From positions 186,001-250,000 of the forward strand of contig NZ_NHOT01000010.1 of NCBI RefSeq assembly GCF_002197755.1: a DNA stretch of 64,000 bases. Reading direction: 5' to 3'. Shown here one piece after another: positions 52,445 through 62,370 of this stretch. Both the position numbers and the translations under genes were made by a program. Origin of the DNA: Pedobacter sp. AJM. GTDB lineage: Bacteria; Bacteroidota; Bacteroidia; Sphingobacteriales; Sphingobacteriaceae. Position 1 is the stretch's first letter. The number at the start of each line of letters is the position of its first letter. Below the pieces are notes generated by a model. The model made no database searches. It saw nothing but the letters and a program-made list of their open reading frames with translations, and was not told where the DNA came from.

Positions 52445-53503
52445 ATGAATAATAACATGCATCAATCTAAAATAGGCGGTATTGGTTACTACGTTCCTAA
52501 AAATGTTTATACCAATACTGATTTAAGCCGTTTTATGGACACCAATGACGAATGGATTCAGGAGCGTACCGGAATCCAGGAACGTCGTTTTGCTGATCGT
52601 TACGAAGAAACTACCACGACCATGGGAATCGAGGCTGCGAAAATTGCCATCGAACGTGCCGGCATCACCGTACAGGATGTTGACTTTATCATTTTTGCTA
52701 CGCTCAGTCCAGATTATTATTTTCCTGGTTGTGGAGTATTATTACAGCGGGAAATGGGCATGGGGGAAATTGGTGCTTTGGATATTCGTAACCAGTGTTC
52801 AGGTTTCGTTTATGCACTTTCTGTTGCCGATCAGTTTATTAAAACCGGCATGTATAAAAATATTCTGGTAGTGGGGAGCGAGAAACATTCTTTTGCCATG
52901 GATTTCGAAACCAGGAGCCGGAATGTATCGGTAATTTTTGGTGATGGGGCAGGTGCAGTCGTATTGCAGCCCACAGATGAGCCTGGAAAAGGTATTTTGA
53001 GTACGCACCTACATAGTGATGGCGCTGATGCAGAGATCCTGGCGATGCATTATCCGGGTTCTCATGCCAATAAATGGATGAAGGATAAACCAGCTTTTCC
53101 TGATCAGGAATTAGGTGGGTTGTTCATGACAAAAGAAATTTTAGATAGTGGTGCAGCCTTACCTTATATGGATGGTCCGTCGGTTTTTAAAAAGGCAGTC
53201 GTTAAATTCCCTGAAGTGATTAAAGAAGCACTGGCTGCAAATAATTTAAGTGAAAAAGATATCGATATGCTCGTGCCGCATCAGGCTAATTTACGCATCA
53301 GCCAGTATGTACAACAACTGCTTGGCCTAAGTGATGATCAGGTTTTTAACAATATTCAGAAATACGGGAATACCACAGCAGCCTCTGTGCCCATTGCGCT
53401 TTGTGAAGCCTGGGAAGCCGGGAAAATAAAAGATGGCGACCTGGTTTGTCTGGCTGCATTCGGCTCTGGTTTTACCTGGGCTAGTGCATTGATCAGGTGG
53501 TAG
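52445..53503 (+). CDS. Second 3-oxoacyl-ACP synthase III-like enzyme
   Basis: The 352-residue FabH-family protein has its catalytic Cys C118 in IRNQCSGFVYALSVADQF, His in LVPHQANLRISQYVQ and Asn in YGNTTAASVPIAL. Compared with the fabH of the lipid operon it has an insertion around residues 195-235 (HYPGSHANKWMKDKPAFPDQ), a region that shapes the substrate tunnel. It stands outside any lipid operon. It may use other primers, for example branched acyl-CoA made by the fused E1 complex. Confidence 0.9.
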   Translation: MNNNMHQSKIGGIGYYVPKNVYTNTDLSRFMDTNDEWIQERTGIQERRFADRYEETTTTMGIEAAKIAIERAGITVQDVDFIIFATLSPDYYFPGCGVLLQREMGMGEIGALDIRNQCSGFVYALSVADQFIKTGMYKNILVVGSEKHSFAMDFETRSRNVSVIFGDGAGAVVLQPTDEPGKGILSTHLHSDGADAEILAMHYPGSHANKWMKDKPAFPDQELGGLFMTKEILDSGAALPYMDGPSVFKKAVVKFPEVIKEALAANNLSEKDIDMLVPHQANLRISQYVQQLLGLSDDQVFNNIQKYGNTTAASVPIALCEAWEAGKIKDGDLVCLAAFGSGFTWASALIRW

Positions 53504-53620
53504 CAGGGGAGAAGGTTCAGGGTTTCAGGTTGATCGTTTTTTCCCTCGTTATTAGCTGGATTTTAGCTTTCTTGATTTTTACTCCTTGCTCTTTATTCTT
53601 TGCTCCTTCCCGCTCTTGCG

Positions 53621-56065
53621 CTACTTTTTTGCTATAAAATCTCCAAGATAACTACACGCTCCGGCGGCAACCTGATAAAATGGCGTTTTACTGTATTTCA
53701 ACTTCATTTCTTTAAAATAAGGATTGTTATAATTGGCGTTGATGAAGTTTTTGTATTTGACATCTTTTTTGTCCCAATAGCTGAAAGAGTTTAATTTAGC
53801 ATTTAAGATCATTTGCTTTTGTGCACACTTGGCCAGCATGAAAGTGCATTTCGCCCGGAAGTCTGCATTTGTGCTCAAAGTTCTGGCTTTTAAATACCAT
53901 GCTTTCGCCGTTTGTGCTTTTTTATAATCTATATCATAATCAAATTTTGCAGCATTGGCATGATCATAAGATGACCAGTCATAACTGATCAAAAACCAGC
54001 TGTTGCCAAAATAACCCGTTTGATAAACTGCGTTTGCCATTTTATAAAAGTAAAGCGCAGCGTTCTTTTTGTCGCTGATGGTTAATTTTTGTAACCGGAG
54101 CATTTCTGCTGCAAATGCCTTTTTTGTAACGGAAGCTTTTGCAACCACATATTTTTTTGGATAATCGTTAAGGGTTTGGATAAATGGATTCGAATAGAGC
54201 TTTCCATTTGCATCATCGGCATACCAGTTGGTTGGACTGGAATAGTTATAGTTAGGGGATAATTTCGCAAACATTTGAACCGCTTTATCATATTGATGCG
54301 TTCTTAGATAAGTAGTGCCCCAAAGCTCATAAAATTCATCCTTACTCAGTCTGTTTATGGCCTTCGCCAGTAAAGCAGTGACGTCATTTCCATTTGCTTT
54401 CGTTTTATAGTTTGCAATACCCTGCATACTCTCCGGACTCAAATATTGTCGCCAGAATGAAGTGCTTGCATAACTTATATTATCGAACAGTGAATTGTTT
54501 TTCATTTGGCTGAAGGAGAGGTCTCCCTTAACCATGGCCAAAGCTGCTTTAGCGGTATCGCCCATTTTCAAATAAGCCGGAGCCAGAATTTGCTGATAAA
54601 AATTTCTGGTGGTTCTGGTAAAGCGTTTATCCTGATCTGCCCAGGCCACATATGGTCCGTTTTTCTCCGTTTTATTCTCCGCAAATCGTTTTTCATCCAG
54701 CCATTTTAAAGAGGGCAACAAATCATTTTCATTAAATGGATTGCCCTTTTTAATGTTTTTAGCTTTAATCAGTAAATCCGTAATCCGGTATTGATCCTTC
54801 AATCTTTCCGGCAGTTTATCAGCATTCAGCTTTGCCAGGTAACCTGAGGCTTCGAGATCTTTATTTTCCATCCAGGATAAGTAGGCGGCTGTTAAAGTAC
54901 CAAGTTCTGGTTGTGGATATTTATTTTCTTCAGCCAGTTTTAAGGCGAAATCTTTAACCAGGTGAAGTTGCTTTAAGTTCAGGGTTTTAATGCTGTCTCT
55001 GGATTTTGAGTTATCACTATCATAAAAATAATATTGGTAGGAGATTTTAGCCAGATCGCTGTCTTTAATTAAAGCCTGTTCCAGCTTATTTACCTCACGC
55101 ACTAAAAGTGCACCATTTAACTCACTTTTCGGTTCATATTGATAAACCCTGGTTAAGCTTTCGATATTAAAATCTGGATTTCCAAAACCATTGATGGCCC
55201 AAATACTGGCCTTTTCATCGTTTGTTTTGGCATATTTTAAAGCGCCATTTACCGGAGAACTATTGTAATAATAATTTTTATAAGCCTGGATTCTACGCTC
55301 AGGATTAGTGGTAAACACCTTCGAAAATAAGAAAGCAGACTCTTCCGGATTGCCCAGCCTTCTGGTTGATCCGGCATAGAGTGCCAGTGCCCATCCCTTA
55401 ACAGCACTGGTGGTTTTATTCGTTTTTATAAATTGATCATAAACATTTTTGCTTTCGGCATGTAAGCCGGCATAGTGAAACATTCTTTCGGCCTGATAAG
55501 CGTAACGGACTTTTAAAAAGCTGTCTTTTTCTGAGGCTGTTAATTTCAATGCTGCTGTGGCCAGGTCAGCCATTGCGGTGGTATCCCTTGGCTTAGGATC
55601 CCATAGATCAAAATTAACATTGGCAAAAGGTTCAGTACTTTTGGCGAAGGTAAAGTACTTCCGTGCATTTTTATTTTTCCCTAAAGCCTGGATAAAAGTG
55701 TTTTTCTGTAAGCTATCCGGTAAGGATGAAACCTGTTCATCAAAATTTTTCAGTTTAACATTGGTGGCACTATCTATCTGGTACATCACTTTATGTACAT
55801 CCTGCGGGTTTACCTCCAAATATTTTCCCCATTCTTTGCTGTTAATTTCCGATTCACTCAGCACATCTTCTTCACTGTTTAAATAGGCCATTTGGTTGAA
55901 TGCAAAGGGTATGTAATCATCTCCCTGCACATTGTTATGGAAATATGAAATATAGTAATCGTAAGGATCTACTTCTCCACCACAGGCTAGGTTCACTGCG
56001 ATTTCGCCAAAAAATGTAATCAGGAAAACACTAGAAATTAGCGATAACTTTTTGGAGGTCTTCAT
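53621..56065 (-). CDS. Large TPR-like envelope protein of unknown function
   Basis: The 814-residue protein has a hydrophobic N-terminus ending AVNLACGGEVDPYDYYISYFHN; the Cys at about 28 could be a lipobox. The rest is almost all helical, with TPR/Sel1-like spacing of aromatic and Ala residues (AYQAERMFHYAGLHAESKNVY, WALALYAGSTRRLGNPEESA, YLRTHQYDKAVQMFAKLSPN). The conserved-looking CGGEVDPYDYYISYF just after the leader is the most striking motif. It overlaps the upstream lipoprotein gene by 35 bp, so the two are translated together. I do not recognise a named family. Confidence 0.8.
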   Translation of the reverse strand: MKTSKKLSLISSVFLITFFGEIAVNLACGGEVDPYDYYISYFHNNVQGDDYIPFAFNQMAYLNSEEDVLSESEINSKEWGKYLEVNPQDVHKVMYQIDSATNVKLKNFDEQVSSLPDSLQKNTFIQALGKNKNARKYFTFAKSTEPFANVNFDLWDPKPRDTTAMADLATAALKLTASEKDSFLKVRYAYQAERMFHYAGLHAESKNVYDQFIKTNKTTSAVKGWALALYAGSTRRLGNPEESAFLFSKVFTTNPERRIQAYKNYYYNSSPVNGALKYAKTNDEKASIWAINGFGNPDFNIESLTRVYQYEPKSELNGALLVREVNKLEQALIKDSDLAKISYQYYFYDSDNSKSRDSIKTLNLKQLHLVKDFALKLAEENKYPQPELGTLTAAYLSWMENKDLEASGYLAKLNADKLPERLKDQYRITDLLIKAKNIKKGNPFNENDLLPSLKWLDEKRFAENKTEKNGPYVAWADQDKRFTRTTRNFYQQILAPAYLKMGDTAKAALAMVKGDLSFSQMKNNSLFDNISYASTSFWRQYLSPESMQGIANYKTKANGNDVTALLAKAINRLSKDEFYELWGTTYLRTHQYDKAVQMFAKLSPNYNYSSPTNWYADDANGKLYSNPFIQTLNDYPKKYVVAKASVTKKAFAAEMLRLQKLTISDKKNAALYFYKMANAVYQTGYFGNSWFLISYDWSSYDHANAAKFDYDIDYKKAQTAKAWYLKARTLSTNADFRAKCTFMLAKCAQKQMILNAKLNSFSYWDKKDVKYKNFINANYNNPYFKEMKLKYSKTPFYQVAAGACSYLGDFIAKK

Positions 56066-57056
56066 GTGTATAATGTTTTAAAAGATCGGCGTCAAGATGG
56101 TAAAAAACGAGATTTCGTTCGTCTGGTTTCAAATATCGGGATAAAAAAGTGGATGTGGCAAGTAAATCTTTTGCTGAAACTTCCTCCCATCTTACTATAT
56201 CCCCTTGCTTTAATCCGGCTGCAGGATAGTCTGATAAGAGGTCATATAAAATAGAATCTCCCCGCTGTCTGAATAGTTTTTTGTTTTGCAATTGGCTTTG
56301 ATTAATCCTTTTCGAAATCCCGGCGTATCCCTTATTTCTAAAGACCACTGCCCACTCAAAAAGTGGTAGTGCCACATCCAGTTTCAGTGGGTAGTTCTCA
56401 AGCACATCTTTGAGGTAAATATCCATTTCATGTTGATTGAGGATAGAATTCTGATCGCCATACTGCCTCAGATTGCCCATGTTATAACACATCAGCATGG
56501 CCTTTTCTACCGGTGGTATTCCGCTGGTTAATATGTTTTTTACCTGATGTAGTCGGAGTGTCACTGAAATACTTTTTCCTTTTAGTAAGGGCTGATTTTT
56601 CAATTGGCTAAGAAATTTAAAATACTGCTCACGGGTGGCTTTGGTCCAGTCGCAATCGATTTGAAGTTCCGTAAAACGCTGCTTTCCCGCTTGCTTTACT
56701 TTCGCATCCACAAAATTCGCGATCCGGCTGGCGAGCATTTTTGTCTTATTCGAATCGGTTTCATAAAATAGCCGGTTAACCAGAAAAACCACTGGAATAA
56801 TCTCCACTTGAGGTGGCAATGGCTCAGAAAATTTTATTGGAGATACCGGAACGGCCTGCTGAAGATTGGGGTCAACATCCACATCCATGATCCGGACATA
56901 TAGGGCTTTCGATTTGAACTGATCAAGATATTGGGTCTCAGATTTAGTATTATGGTAATCGGTTTTCCAAAAATAGAAGGTAGGGTGAACGATTGATTTT
57001 TGCTTACAGCTGAATAGCAGAACAGTAGCAATGACTAAAATACTTATCTTGCGCAT
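56031..57056 (-). CDS. Lipoprotein with glycosidase-like TIM-barrel features, partner of the TPR-like protein
   Basis: The start MRKISILVIATVLLFSCKQK (Cys17 lipobox) is chosen over MMDKFS, which would leave about 15 bp to the divergent dtd ATG. The 341-residue protein has barrel-like strands: KALYVRIMDVDVDPN, FTELQIDCDWTKATREQYF (about 135-153), SISVTLRLHQVKN, AMLMCYNMGNLRQYG, LDVALPLFEWAVVF. The acidic DCDW strand end resembles catalytic or sugar-binding sites of DUF3142-like proteins. The fold is inference. It probably acts with the overlapping downstream gene at the envelope. Confidence 0.72.
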   Translation of the reverse strand: MRKISILVIATVLLFSCKQKSIVHPTFYFWKTDYHNTKSETQYLDQFKSKALYVRIMDVDVDPNLQQAVPVSPIKFSEPLPPQVEIIPVVFLVNRLFYETDSNKTKMLASRIANFVDAKVKQAGKQRFTELQIDCDWTKATREQYFKFLSQLKNQPLLKGKSISVTLRLHQVKNILTSGIPPVEKAMLMCYNMGNLRQYGDQNSILNQHEMDIYLKDVLENYPLKLDVALPLFEWAVVFRNKGYAGISKRINQSQLQNKKLFRQRGDSILYDLLSDYPAAGLKQGDIVRWEEVSAKDLLATSTFLSRYLKPDERNLVFYHLDADLLKHYTHEDLQKVIANF

Positions 57057-57086
57057 ACTAAATTTATCCATCAAAAGTAATATAAA

Positions 57087-57539
57087 ATGCGGGCAGTTTT
57101 ACAAAGGGTTACCGAAGCAAGTTGTACAGTAGAAGAAAAGATTACAGGAGAAATCAAAGGTGGATTTCTGGTGCTGCTGGGTATTGAAGATGCCGATACC
57201 ACTGAAGATTTGGAATGGCTGGCCCAGAAAATTATCGGGATGCGTGTTTTTGGTGACGAAAACGGCTTGATGAATAAAGCTTTGGCCGATGTTAACGGGG
57301 ATATTCTGTTGATTAGTCAGTTTACCTTGTTTGCTTCCACGAAAAAGGGCAACCGGCCGGGCTTTACCAAAGCTGCGAAGCCCGATGTTGCTATTCCCCT
57401 GTACGAGAAAATGATAGAAAAGTTATCGGCTTTGCTTGGGAAAAAAGTTGAAACCGGAATTTTTGGCGCAGACATGAAAATTGCTTTAGTAAATGATGGA
57501 CCCACTACTATTTTGATTGATACTAAGAATAAAGAATAA
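57087..57539 (+). CDS. dtd: D-aminoacyl-tRNA deacylase
   Basis: The 150-residue protein starts MRAVLQRVTEASCTVEEKIT and has both catalytic motifs: SQFTLFASTKKGNRPGF (about 77-93) and the C-terminal NDGPTTILID (GP motif). It cleaves D-amino acids and glycine from mischarged tRNA. Divergent from the lipoprotein gene with about 30 bp between starts. Confidence 0.96.
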   Translation: MRAVLQRVTEASCTVEEKITGEIKGGFLVLLGIEDADTTEDLEWLAQKIIGMRVFGDENGLMNKALADVNGDILLISQFTLFASTKKGNRPGFTKAAKPDVAIPLYEKMIEKLSALLGKKVETGIFGADMKIALVNDGPTTILIDTKNKE

Positions 57540-57630
57540 ATAAAAATTAAACTTTAGAACCGTAACTATTTAAGCAATTGGCTGTCAAAGACGATAATAT
57601 ATTTCAATACATCAATGCGGTTAAATAAAT

Positions 57631-59166
57631 ATGGAGGCTCAATATCAGAACCGGATAAAAGAATATAGTTGTCTTGCTTTTTTTCTAATTTTAAAATTAG
57701 TTTTATCTTTTGTATTGGTGAATTCAGTTTATGAATTACACCGGGATGAATTCTTGTACCTCGATCAGGCCAATCACCCCGCCTTTGGATTTACTTCCGT
57801 ACCTCCATTGATATCATTTTTTTCATTGTTGATTAAATTACTAGGGGGCGGCTTTTACCTGATACGTTTTGTACCTGCCTTTTTAGGCGCATTAACACTG
57901 GTTTTTTGCTGGAAAATCGTTGAGGCCATCAACGGTAACTTGTTGTCAAAATGTTTAGTTTGTATTGCCATGATCTGCTCAATCTTTTTAAGATTGAATA
58001 CCTTATATCAACCAAACTCCTTTGATGTTTTAGCGTGGACAGCTGCTTTCTATTATCTGATCTGCTATTTTGATGGCGAACAACCCAAATACCTGTATTT
58101 TTTCGCCATCACCATTGCTATCGGCTTTTTGAATAAATACAATATCCTGTTCCTGGTTATTGGCTTATTCCCCGCTATCTTAATTGGCAGGCAGCGAAAA
58201 ATATTTACGCAGAAACATTTTTATTTTGCGGTTTTAGTGGGGGTATTCATTGCACTTCCAAATATCATCTGGCAAATCAACCGTGGCTTCCCGGTATTAC
58301 ACCATATGAAACTGTTGCAGAAATATCAGCTGGTAAATGTTTCTTTAAAAAACTTTTTGATGAGCCAGTTTTTGTTCTTCATCAATTCCTTCTTTTTCCT
58401 TCTGTCCGGGGTTTCTGTTTTGATCTGGCATAAGACCTTCTTAAAATACCGTTGGGTAATTTTAACTTATCTTTTCACCATGCTGGTGTTTATCTATTTC
58501 AAAGGAAAGGATTATTATACTTTAGGGCTTTATCCGGTACTGCTCTGTTTTGGTGCAGTATATTTCGGGCAAATTTTATCAAAGCGATATTTGGTAAAGG
58601 GTGCAGTTATAGCTTTTACAATGGTATCATTTGTATATGTACTTCCTTTGCTTATGCCGGTGTATTCTCCTGCTCAAATTATCAAAAGCCATAAGCGGTT
58701 TGAAAGCGTAGGAGCATTGCGATGGGAAGATGGAAAAAATCATCAGCTTCCGCAGGATTATGCTGATATGCTGGGTTGGAAGGAAATTGCACATTTAGCG
58801 GATATGGCATACAGCCAGGTTAAAGATAAAAGCACGGTACTCGTACGCGCAGATAACTATGGGCAGGCAGCTGCAATCAATTATTATTCTAAATATCCCA
58901 ATATCGGAGCTGTTGCCTATAGTGATGATTATTTGCATTGGTTCAAGTTGAAGAAGCCGGTTAAAGATTTAATTTTAATTCAGGGTACTTATGATGAAGA
59001 TCCGCAAAGGAAGAAGGAGCAACCCATTTTTGCGAAGATTACCAAAATTGGCGAAGTAAAAAATCCATTTTCAAGAGAATTTGGCGCAAGTGTTTTCTTA
59101 CTGGAAGGTGCCAAAATTAACATCAACCCAATCATTGAGGCAGAAATAATAGAAGAACAACAATAA
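57631..59166 (+). CDS. GT39-type membrane glycosyltransferase
   Basis: This is a 511-residue integral membrane protein with about ten hydrophobic helices in residues 15-360 and a soluble C-terminal domain (about 370-511). The first external loop has the family acidic pair in YELHRDEFLYLDQANHPAFG, as in ArnT/PMT-like GT-C enzymes that use polyprenyl-phosphate sugars. Further signatures are YLIRFVPAFLGALTL and LNKYNILFLVIGLFPA. It probably transfers a sugar to a lipid or protein in the periplasm. Acceptor unknown. Confidence 0.88.
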   Translation: MEAQYQNRIKEYSCLAFFLILKLVLSFVLVNSVYELHRDEFLYLDQANHPAFGFTSVPPLISFFSLLIKLLGGGFYLIRFVPAFLGALTLVFCWKIVEAINGNLLSKCLVCIAMICSIFLRLNTLYQPNSFDVLAWTAAFYYLICYFDGEQPKYLYFFAITIAIGFLNKYNILFLVIGLFPAILIGRQRKIFTQKHFYFAVLVGVFIALPNIIWQINRGFPVLHHMKLLQKYQLVNVSLKNFLMSQFLFFINSFFFLLSGVSVLIWHKTFLKYRWVILTYLFTMLVFIYFKGKDYYTLGLYPVLLCFGAVYFGQILSKRYLVKGAVIAFTMVSFVYVLPLLMPVYSPAQIIKSHKRFESVGALRWEDGKNHQLPQDYADMLGWKEIAHLADMAYSQVKDKSTVLVRADNYGQAAAINYYSKYPNIGAVAYSDDYLHWFKLKKPVKDLILIQGTYDEDPQRKKEQPIFAKITKIGEVKNPFSREFGASVFLLEGAKININPIIEAEIIEEQQ

Positions 59167-59226
59167 AATTTTGAAGCGTACAAGAAACAGTTGATCATAG
59201 AATAAGTGTAATTAACAGGTTTATTC

Positions 59227-59234
59227 TATATTTG
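59227..59234 (+). promoter_or_regulatory. -7 box upstream of the 393-residue lipoprotein gene
   Basis: TATATTTG matches TAnnTTTG exactly. It overlaps the in-frame TTG at 59232, which rules that TTG out as start and supports the ATG at 59253. Confidence 0.55.
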
Positions 59235-59252
59235 ATTACCTTCAAAAAACTT

Positions 59253-60434
59253 ATGATGAATATGCGCTCACATTTCTGTATTAAAAAATTCCTGGTCTTT
59301 ATCATATTATCAGCCGTATGTTTTTATGGTTGCAAACGGACAGTAAAAACGGATCGTGAAGAGGATTCTGGCATTGATGATATGGAAGAGGTTTCCAAGA
59401 CAGAATATCAAAGAATTATGAAATTAAAACTGCCCTTAAAAACAGTTTTAATCAACAAAACTTATTCACTGAATATCCCCGAAAATTGTGATTTTGAAGT
59501 GGAAAAAGTTGCGCCCGGAGAAGTTTTATTAGGGGATATAGATCTTGCGAAAATCGACACCAATTCTCTAAGCGTAAATTTAGCTGATTTCTTTACCAGT
59601 AATGAAAAGCTTCATTCGGAGCATATTTATATCATTCCTTCAAATGATTCGAAACAGTTTTCTGTAGCTGATTTAAAGGCCGGCGGTGAAAGAATAGATG
59701 CCGTTTATTACGAAGATGATAATAGCGTTATTTATAGTCAGGGTGAAACGTTCTTCACCTGTAATCTCCAATATGATGCAGTGAAAAAATGCTTTTTAGT
59801 TTATAGCGCTGAAATCAGCTGGACCCAGAAATACCCTAAAAAGCAAAAGCTGGAACTTTCAGTACATCTTTTAAAACATGCAAAAAATTTAATGGCAACC
59901 AATTATCCGGTCGTTAAATTTGAGTCGTGGAATGATTATGTTCAGAATATGCCTGCTTTAAAAATAAACTGGGTAAATAACATGTTCATGAAAATAGAGA
60001 AAGAACTCAAATATTTTCTCGACACAAATGATCAGGTCTCTCCGCGAACACCCGGTAACTATACTTTCGTAGAGTTGTTTAGCCCATCACCAGAAACCTT
60101 AAGCGATTTTAATAAAACCATCAATCAGATCAAAAGCAATCAGGTTGTTGAATCGGATTATGGCTCACGAGGAATTATTTTAAATATAAGTAACCAATAT
60201 TCATATCAATTAAAGGAAGATTCCGGCTGCTATGTGGTTACAAGTACTGCAAAAATGAGAGATGGCTATGCAGCCCATACTTTTGCCACTGTTTTTTGTC
60301 CGGTTATTTATAAGGGAAGAACTTTTATCCTCAAAACAGATCAAGAACTGACACCATCCAATGCTGATTTTTTTGTAAAAATGTTCAGCTATTTCAGTAA
60401 ACATAATACCTTACAAATAACTGCTCACCCATAA
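59253..60434 (+). CDS. Lipoprotein of unknown function
   Basis: The start is one of three close ATGs (59253, 59256, 59262). The roughly 393-residue product has a hydrophobic leader ending SAVCFYGC, a likely lipobox. An acidic stretch DREEDSGIDDMEEVSKTEYQ follows, then a mixed alpha/beta domain with IPENCDFEVEKVAPGE, EISWTQKYPKKQKLELSVHL and GYAAHTFATVFCPVIYKGR. No family is recognised and no catalytic motif is evident. The next lipoprotein starts 12 bp later, so they form an operon. Confidence 0.75.
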   Translation: MMNMRSHFCIKKFLVFIILSAVCFYGCKRTVKTDREEDSGIDDMEEVSKTEYQRIMKLKLPLKTVLINKTYSLNIPENCDFEVEKVAPGEVLLGDIDLAKIDTNSLSVNLADFFTSNEKLHSEHIYIIPSNDSKQFSVADLKAGGERIDAVYYEDDNSVIYSQGETFFTCNLQYDAVKKCFLVYSAEISWTQKYPKKQKLELSVHLLKHAKNLMATNYPVVKFESWNDYVQNMPALKINWVNNMFMKIEKELKYFLDTNDQVSPRTPGNYTFVELFSPSPETLSDFNKTINQIKSNQVVESDYGSRGIILNISNQYSYQLKEDSGCYVVTSTAKMRDGYAAHTFATVFCPVIYKGRTFILKTDQELTPSNADFFVKMFSYFSKHNTLQITAHP

Positions 60435-60446
60435 CGCCCCTCTGAC

Positions 60447-60935
60447 ATGTCTAAACACTATTTATTTTCAATTTTATTTATTTTAGGTCTTAGTTCTTGT
60501 AATCCTGTTGGGAAAGAATTAACGGTTTTAGAATTGGCAAGCGGCGAGATCATATCTGCAGAAAACGTGAGTTTAAAAAAAGGTGATGTAATTACCATCT
60601 GGACGAAGGTTTCCAAAAGCAGTAAAGATGAAGCTGGTGTATTCGCTGTAAAGTTTAATGTCGAAACCAACGGACAATCCATTCTTCTTGATAGCTTAAA
60701 TGTGGATGCAGAAGATCACATCATCAATTCAAAAAAAACGAAGGAATCTTACACAGAAAGCAGTTCTTCAGGCGATAGTACTGTTTATTACACGGTGCAT
60801 GAGTATGAAACAGAGAGTAAAAAATTTACCGCACCTGCTGCAGGAAAATATACTTTTGATTTCAAACTCATAGACCGTTCCAATAATAGCAGCCTCTTCG
60901 GAAATAAACTGGCTATAATCTTGCGTAAATCGTAA
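60447..60935 (+). CDS. Small lipoprotein, second gene of a lipoprotein pair
   Basis: The 162-residue protein has a lipobox at LGLSSC (Cys18). The remainder is a single beta-sandwich-like domain: VSLKKGDVITIWTKVSKSSK, VFAVKFNVETNGQSILL, and an ending KFTAPAAGKYTFDFKLIDRS that is typical of a C2-like or GOLD-like fold. A Ser/Thr-rich loop (TESSSSGDSTVYYT) lies in the middle. Co-transcribed with the preceding gene. Function unknown. Confidence 0.75.
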   Translation: MSKHYLFSILFILGLSSCNPVGKELTVLELASGEIISAENVSLKKGDVITIWTKVSKSSKDEAGVFAVKFNVETNGQSILLDSLNVDAEDHIINSKKTKESYTESSSSGDSTVYYTVHEYETESKKFTAPAAGKYTFDFKLIDRSNNSSLFGNKLAIILRKS

Positions 60936-60940
60936 ACCAA

Positions 60941-62347
60941 TCAGAACTTATTGATGTAGGCTTCAAACTCATCATGGTTTTGATCTTCAAAGTAAGGTGT
61001 GTAAAAGCACTTATGAATGATGTAATCTATAATGTAGTAGGTGATAAACATCGCCAAGGTTCCTATCCAGACAAATGAGATTAATTTTTTCTGAATGAAA
61101 GGCCACAAGCCATCAGCAAAGTCGAAAAAGTCTTTAAAATCAGCATAGTACAAACTCATCACGGCTAAAAACGGAATTACCTTGGTGCTCCATTTGAATT
61201 TTGCCAGTAAAATAGCCGATATGCTAAATACCACTAATTTATAAATGGGCTCGAAGGTTCTGTAATCGGCTTTTACCGAAACATAATTATAGGTATAATA
61301 TAGAATAAGTAAAGCACAATAAATCGAGAGATGTACATTTCTATTCTGTTTTAATTTATCGATATAGGTACCGGTTGTTTCCGGTTTTTGCTTAAAGAAA
61401 AGCAAGGCGAAAAATGGAGCCAGGTTAATTACAGGTAAAATGGATAATGTGTTCACCACGCCGAAATAACGCCTGAGTGTGAAGTTTCTATATTGAATTA
61501 ATGTGGCAAAAAACCGTCCGCAAATAAAAAATACAATCAGATTTGCCGTGATATAAAACACCGTTACAAGTTCTATTGATGAAAAAGAGAAAGAAACCTT
61601 AAGTGCAGAGGCACCCATATCTAAAATAGAGAGCAGTAAAATCGGATAAGTAATCAAAAAACCATACTTAAAAAAACTGCTGGAAATAGGCTGTTCATCT
61701 ATTGGATTTAAAACCTGCTTTACTGAATAAATTCTATTGGAAAGATAAAAGAAGCCAATTAAAACCGAAATCATTTTGAGGGATATTATGGCAAAAATAA
61801 GGGCTACGATGGCATCTTTTAAATAAAGATTACTTGTACTGAAACTGCTGATATAATTGTATAAAGAATCAGGATCGGAAGAAATGGTTACACTGAAAAT
61901 CAGAATAAAAATCAGCTGTATTACCAATGATTTAATTTTAGAAATGGTATTGAGGTTTCCTTCTGCTTTAAAATAGAAATAAGCGAAGATGAGTATCGGT
62001 GCAAAGAAAGAAAGTACACCAATAACCTGGTAAATTAATCCACTATTTGTAAAATTGAAATGGTAATCGATAAAACTTGGCCAGTCTTTTTTAAAAATAT
62101 AGTATGGAGAAAATAGTAGCTGAATGATGATGGCTTTCGAGAACATCTTATTTTTATAAAAATACCACGCAAAGATCAAACTCTCCAGAAACCAGGTCTG
62201 TATTCTCCATAAGTAATCATATCCTGTGGTATCTGGTCCGTAGCTATCTATAAAATAACAACTGATTTGCAGAAAAGCTACGATTGCCCATAAAATCCAA
62301 ATCGATTTGATGGCTTTTTGTTGTTTTTCACTGAAGAGCATATTCAT
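60941..62347 (-). CDS. Polytopic membrane protein of unknown function
   Basis: The 468-residue protein has about ten to twelve hydrophobic segments, starting with SIWILWAIVAFLQISCYFIDSYG. It is rich in Phe/Tyr/Ile throughout, with a short charged C-terminus (YFEDQNHDEFEAYINKF). No family signature is recognised. It is convergent with the lipoprotein pair (5 bp between stops). Upstream, in the divergent gap to the MazG gene, is an 18-bp perfect palindrome. Confidence 0.78.
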   Translation of the reverse strand: MNMLFSEKQQKAIKSIWILWAIVAFLQISCYFIDSYGPDTTGYDYLWRIQTWFLESLIFAWYFYKNKMFSKAIIIQLLFSPYYIFKKDWPSFIDYHFNFTNSGLIYQVIGVLSFFAPILIFAYFYFKAEGNLNTISKIKSLVIQLIFILIFSVTISSDPDSLYNYISSFSTSNLYLKDAIVALIFAIISLKMISVLIGFFYLSNRIYSVKQVLNPIDEQPISSSFFKYGFLITYPILLLSILDMGASALKVSFSFSSIELVTVFYITANLIVFFICGRFFATLIQYRNFTLRRYFGVVNTLSILPVINLAPFFALLFFKQKPETTGTYIDKLKQNRNVHLSIYCALLILYYTYNYVSVKADYRTFEPIYKLVVFSISAILLAKFKWSTKVIPFLAVMSLYYADFKDFFDFADGLWPFIQKKLISFVWIGTLAMFITYYIIDYIIHKCFYTPYFEDQNHDEFEAYINKF

Positions 62348-62370
62348 AAGTTCAATTTAGATGTTAGCGT

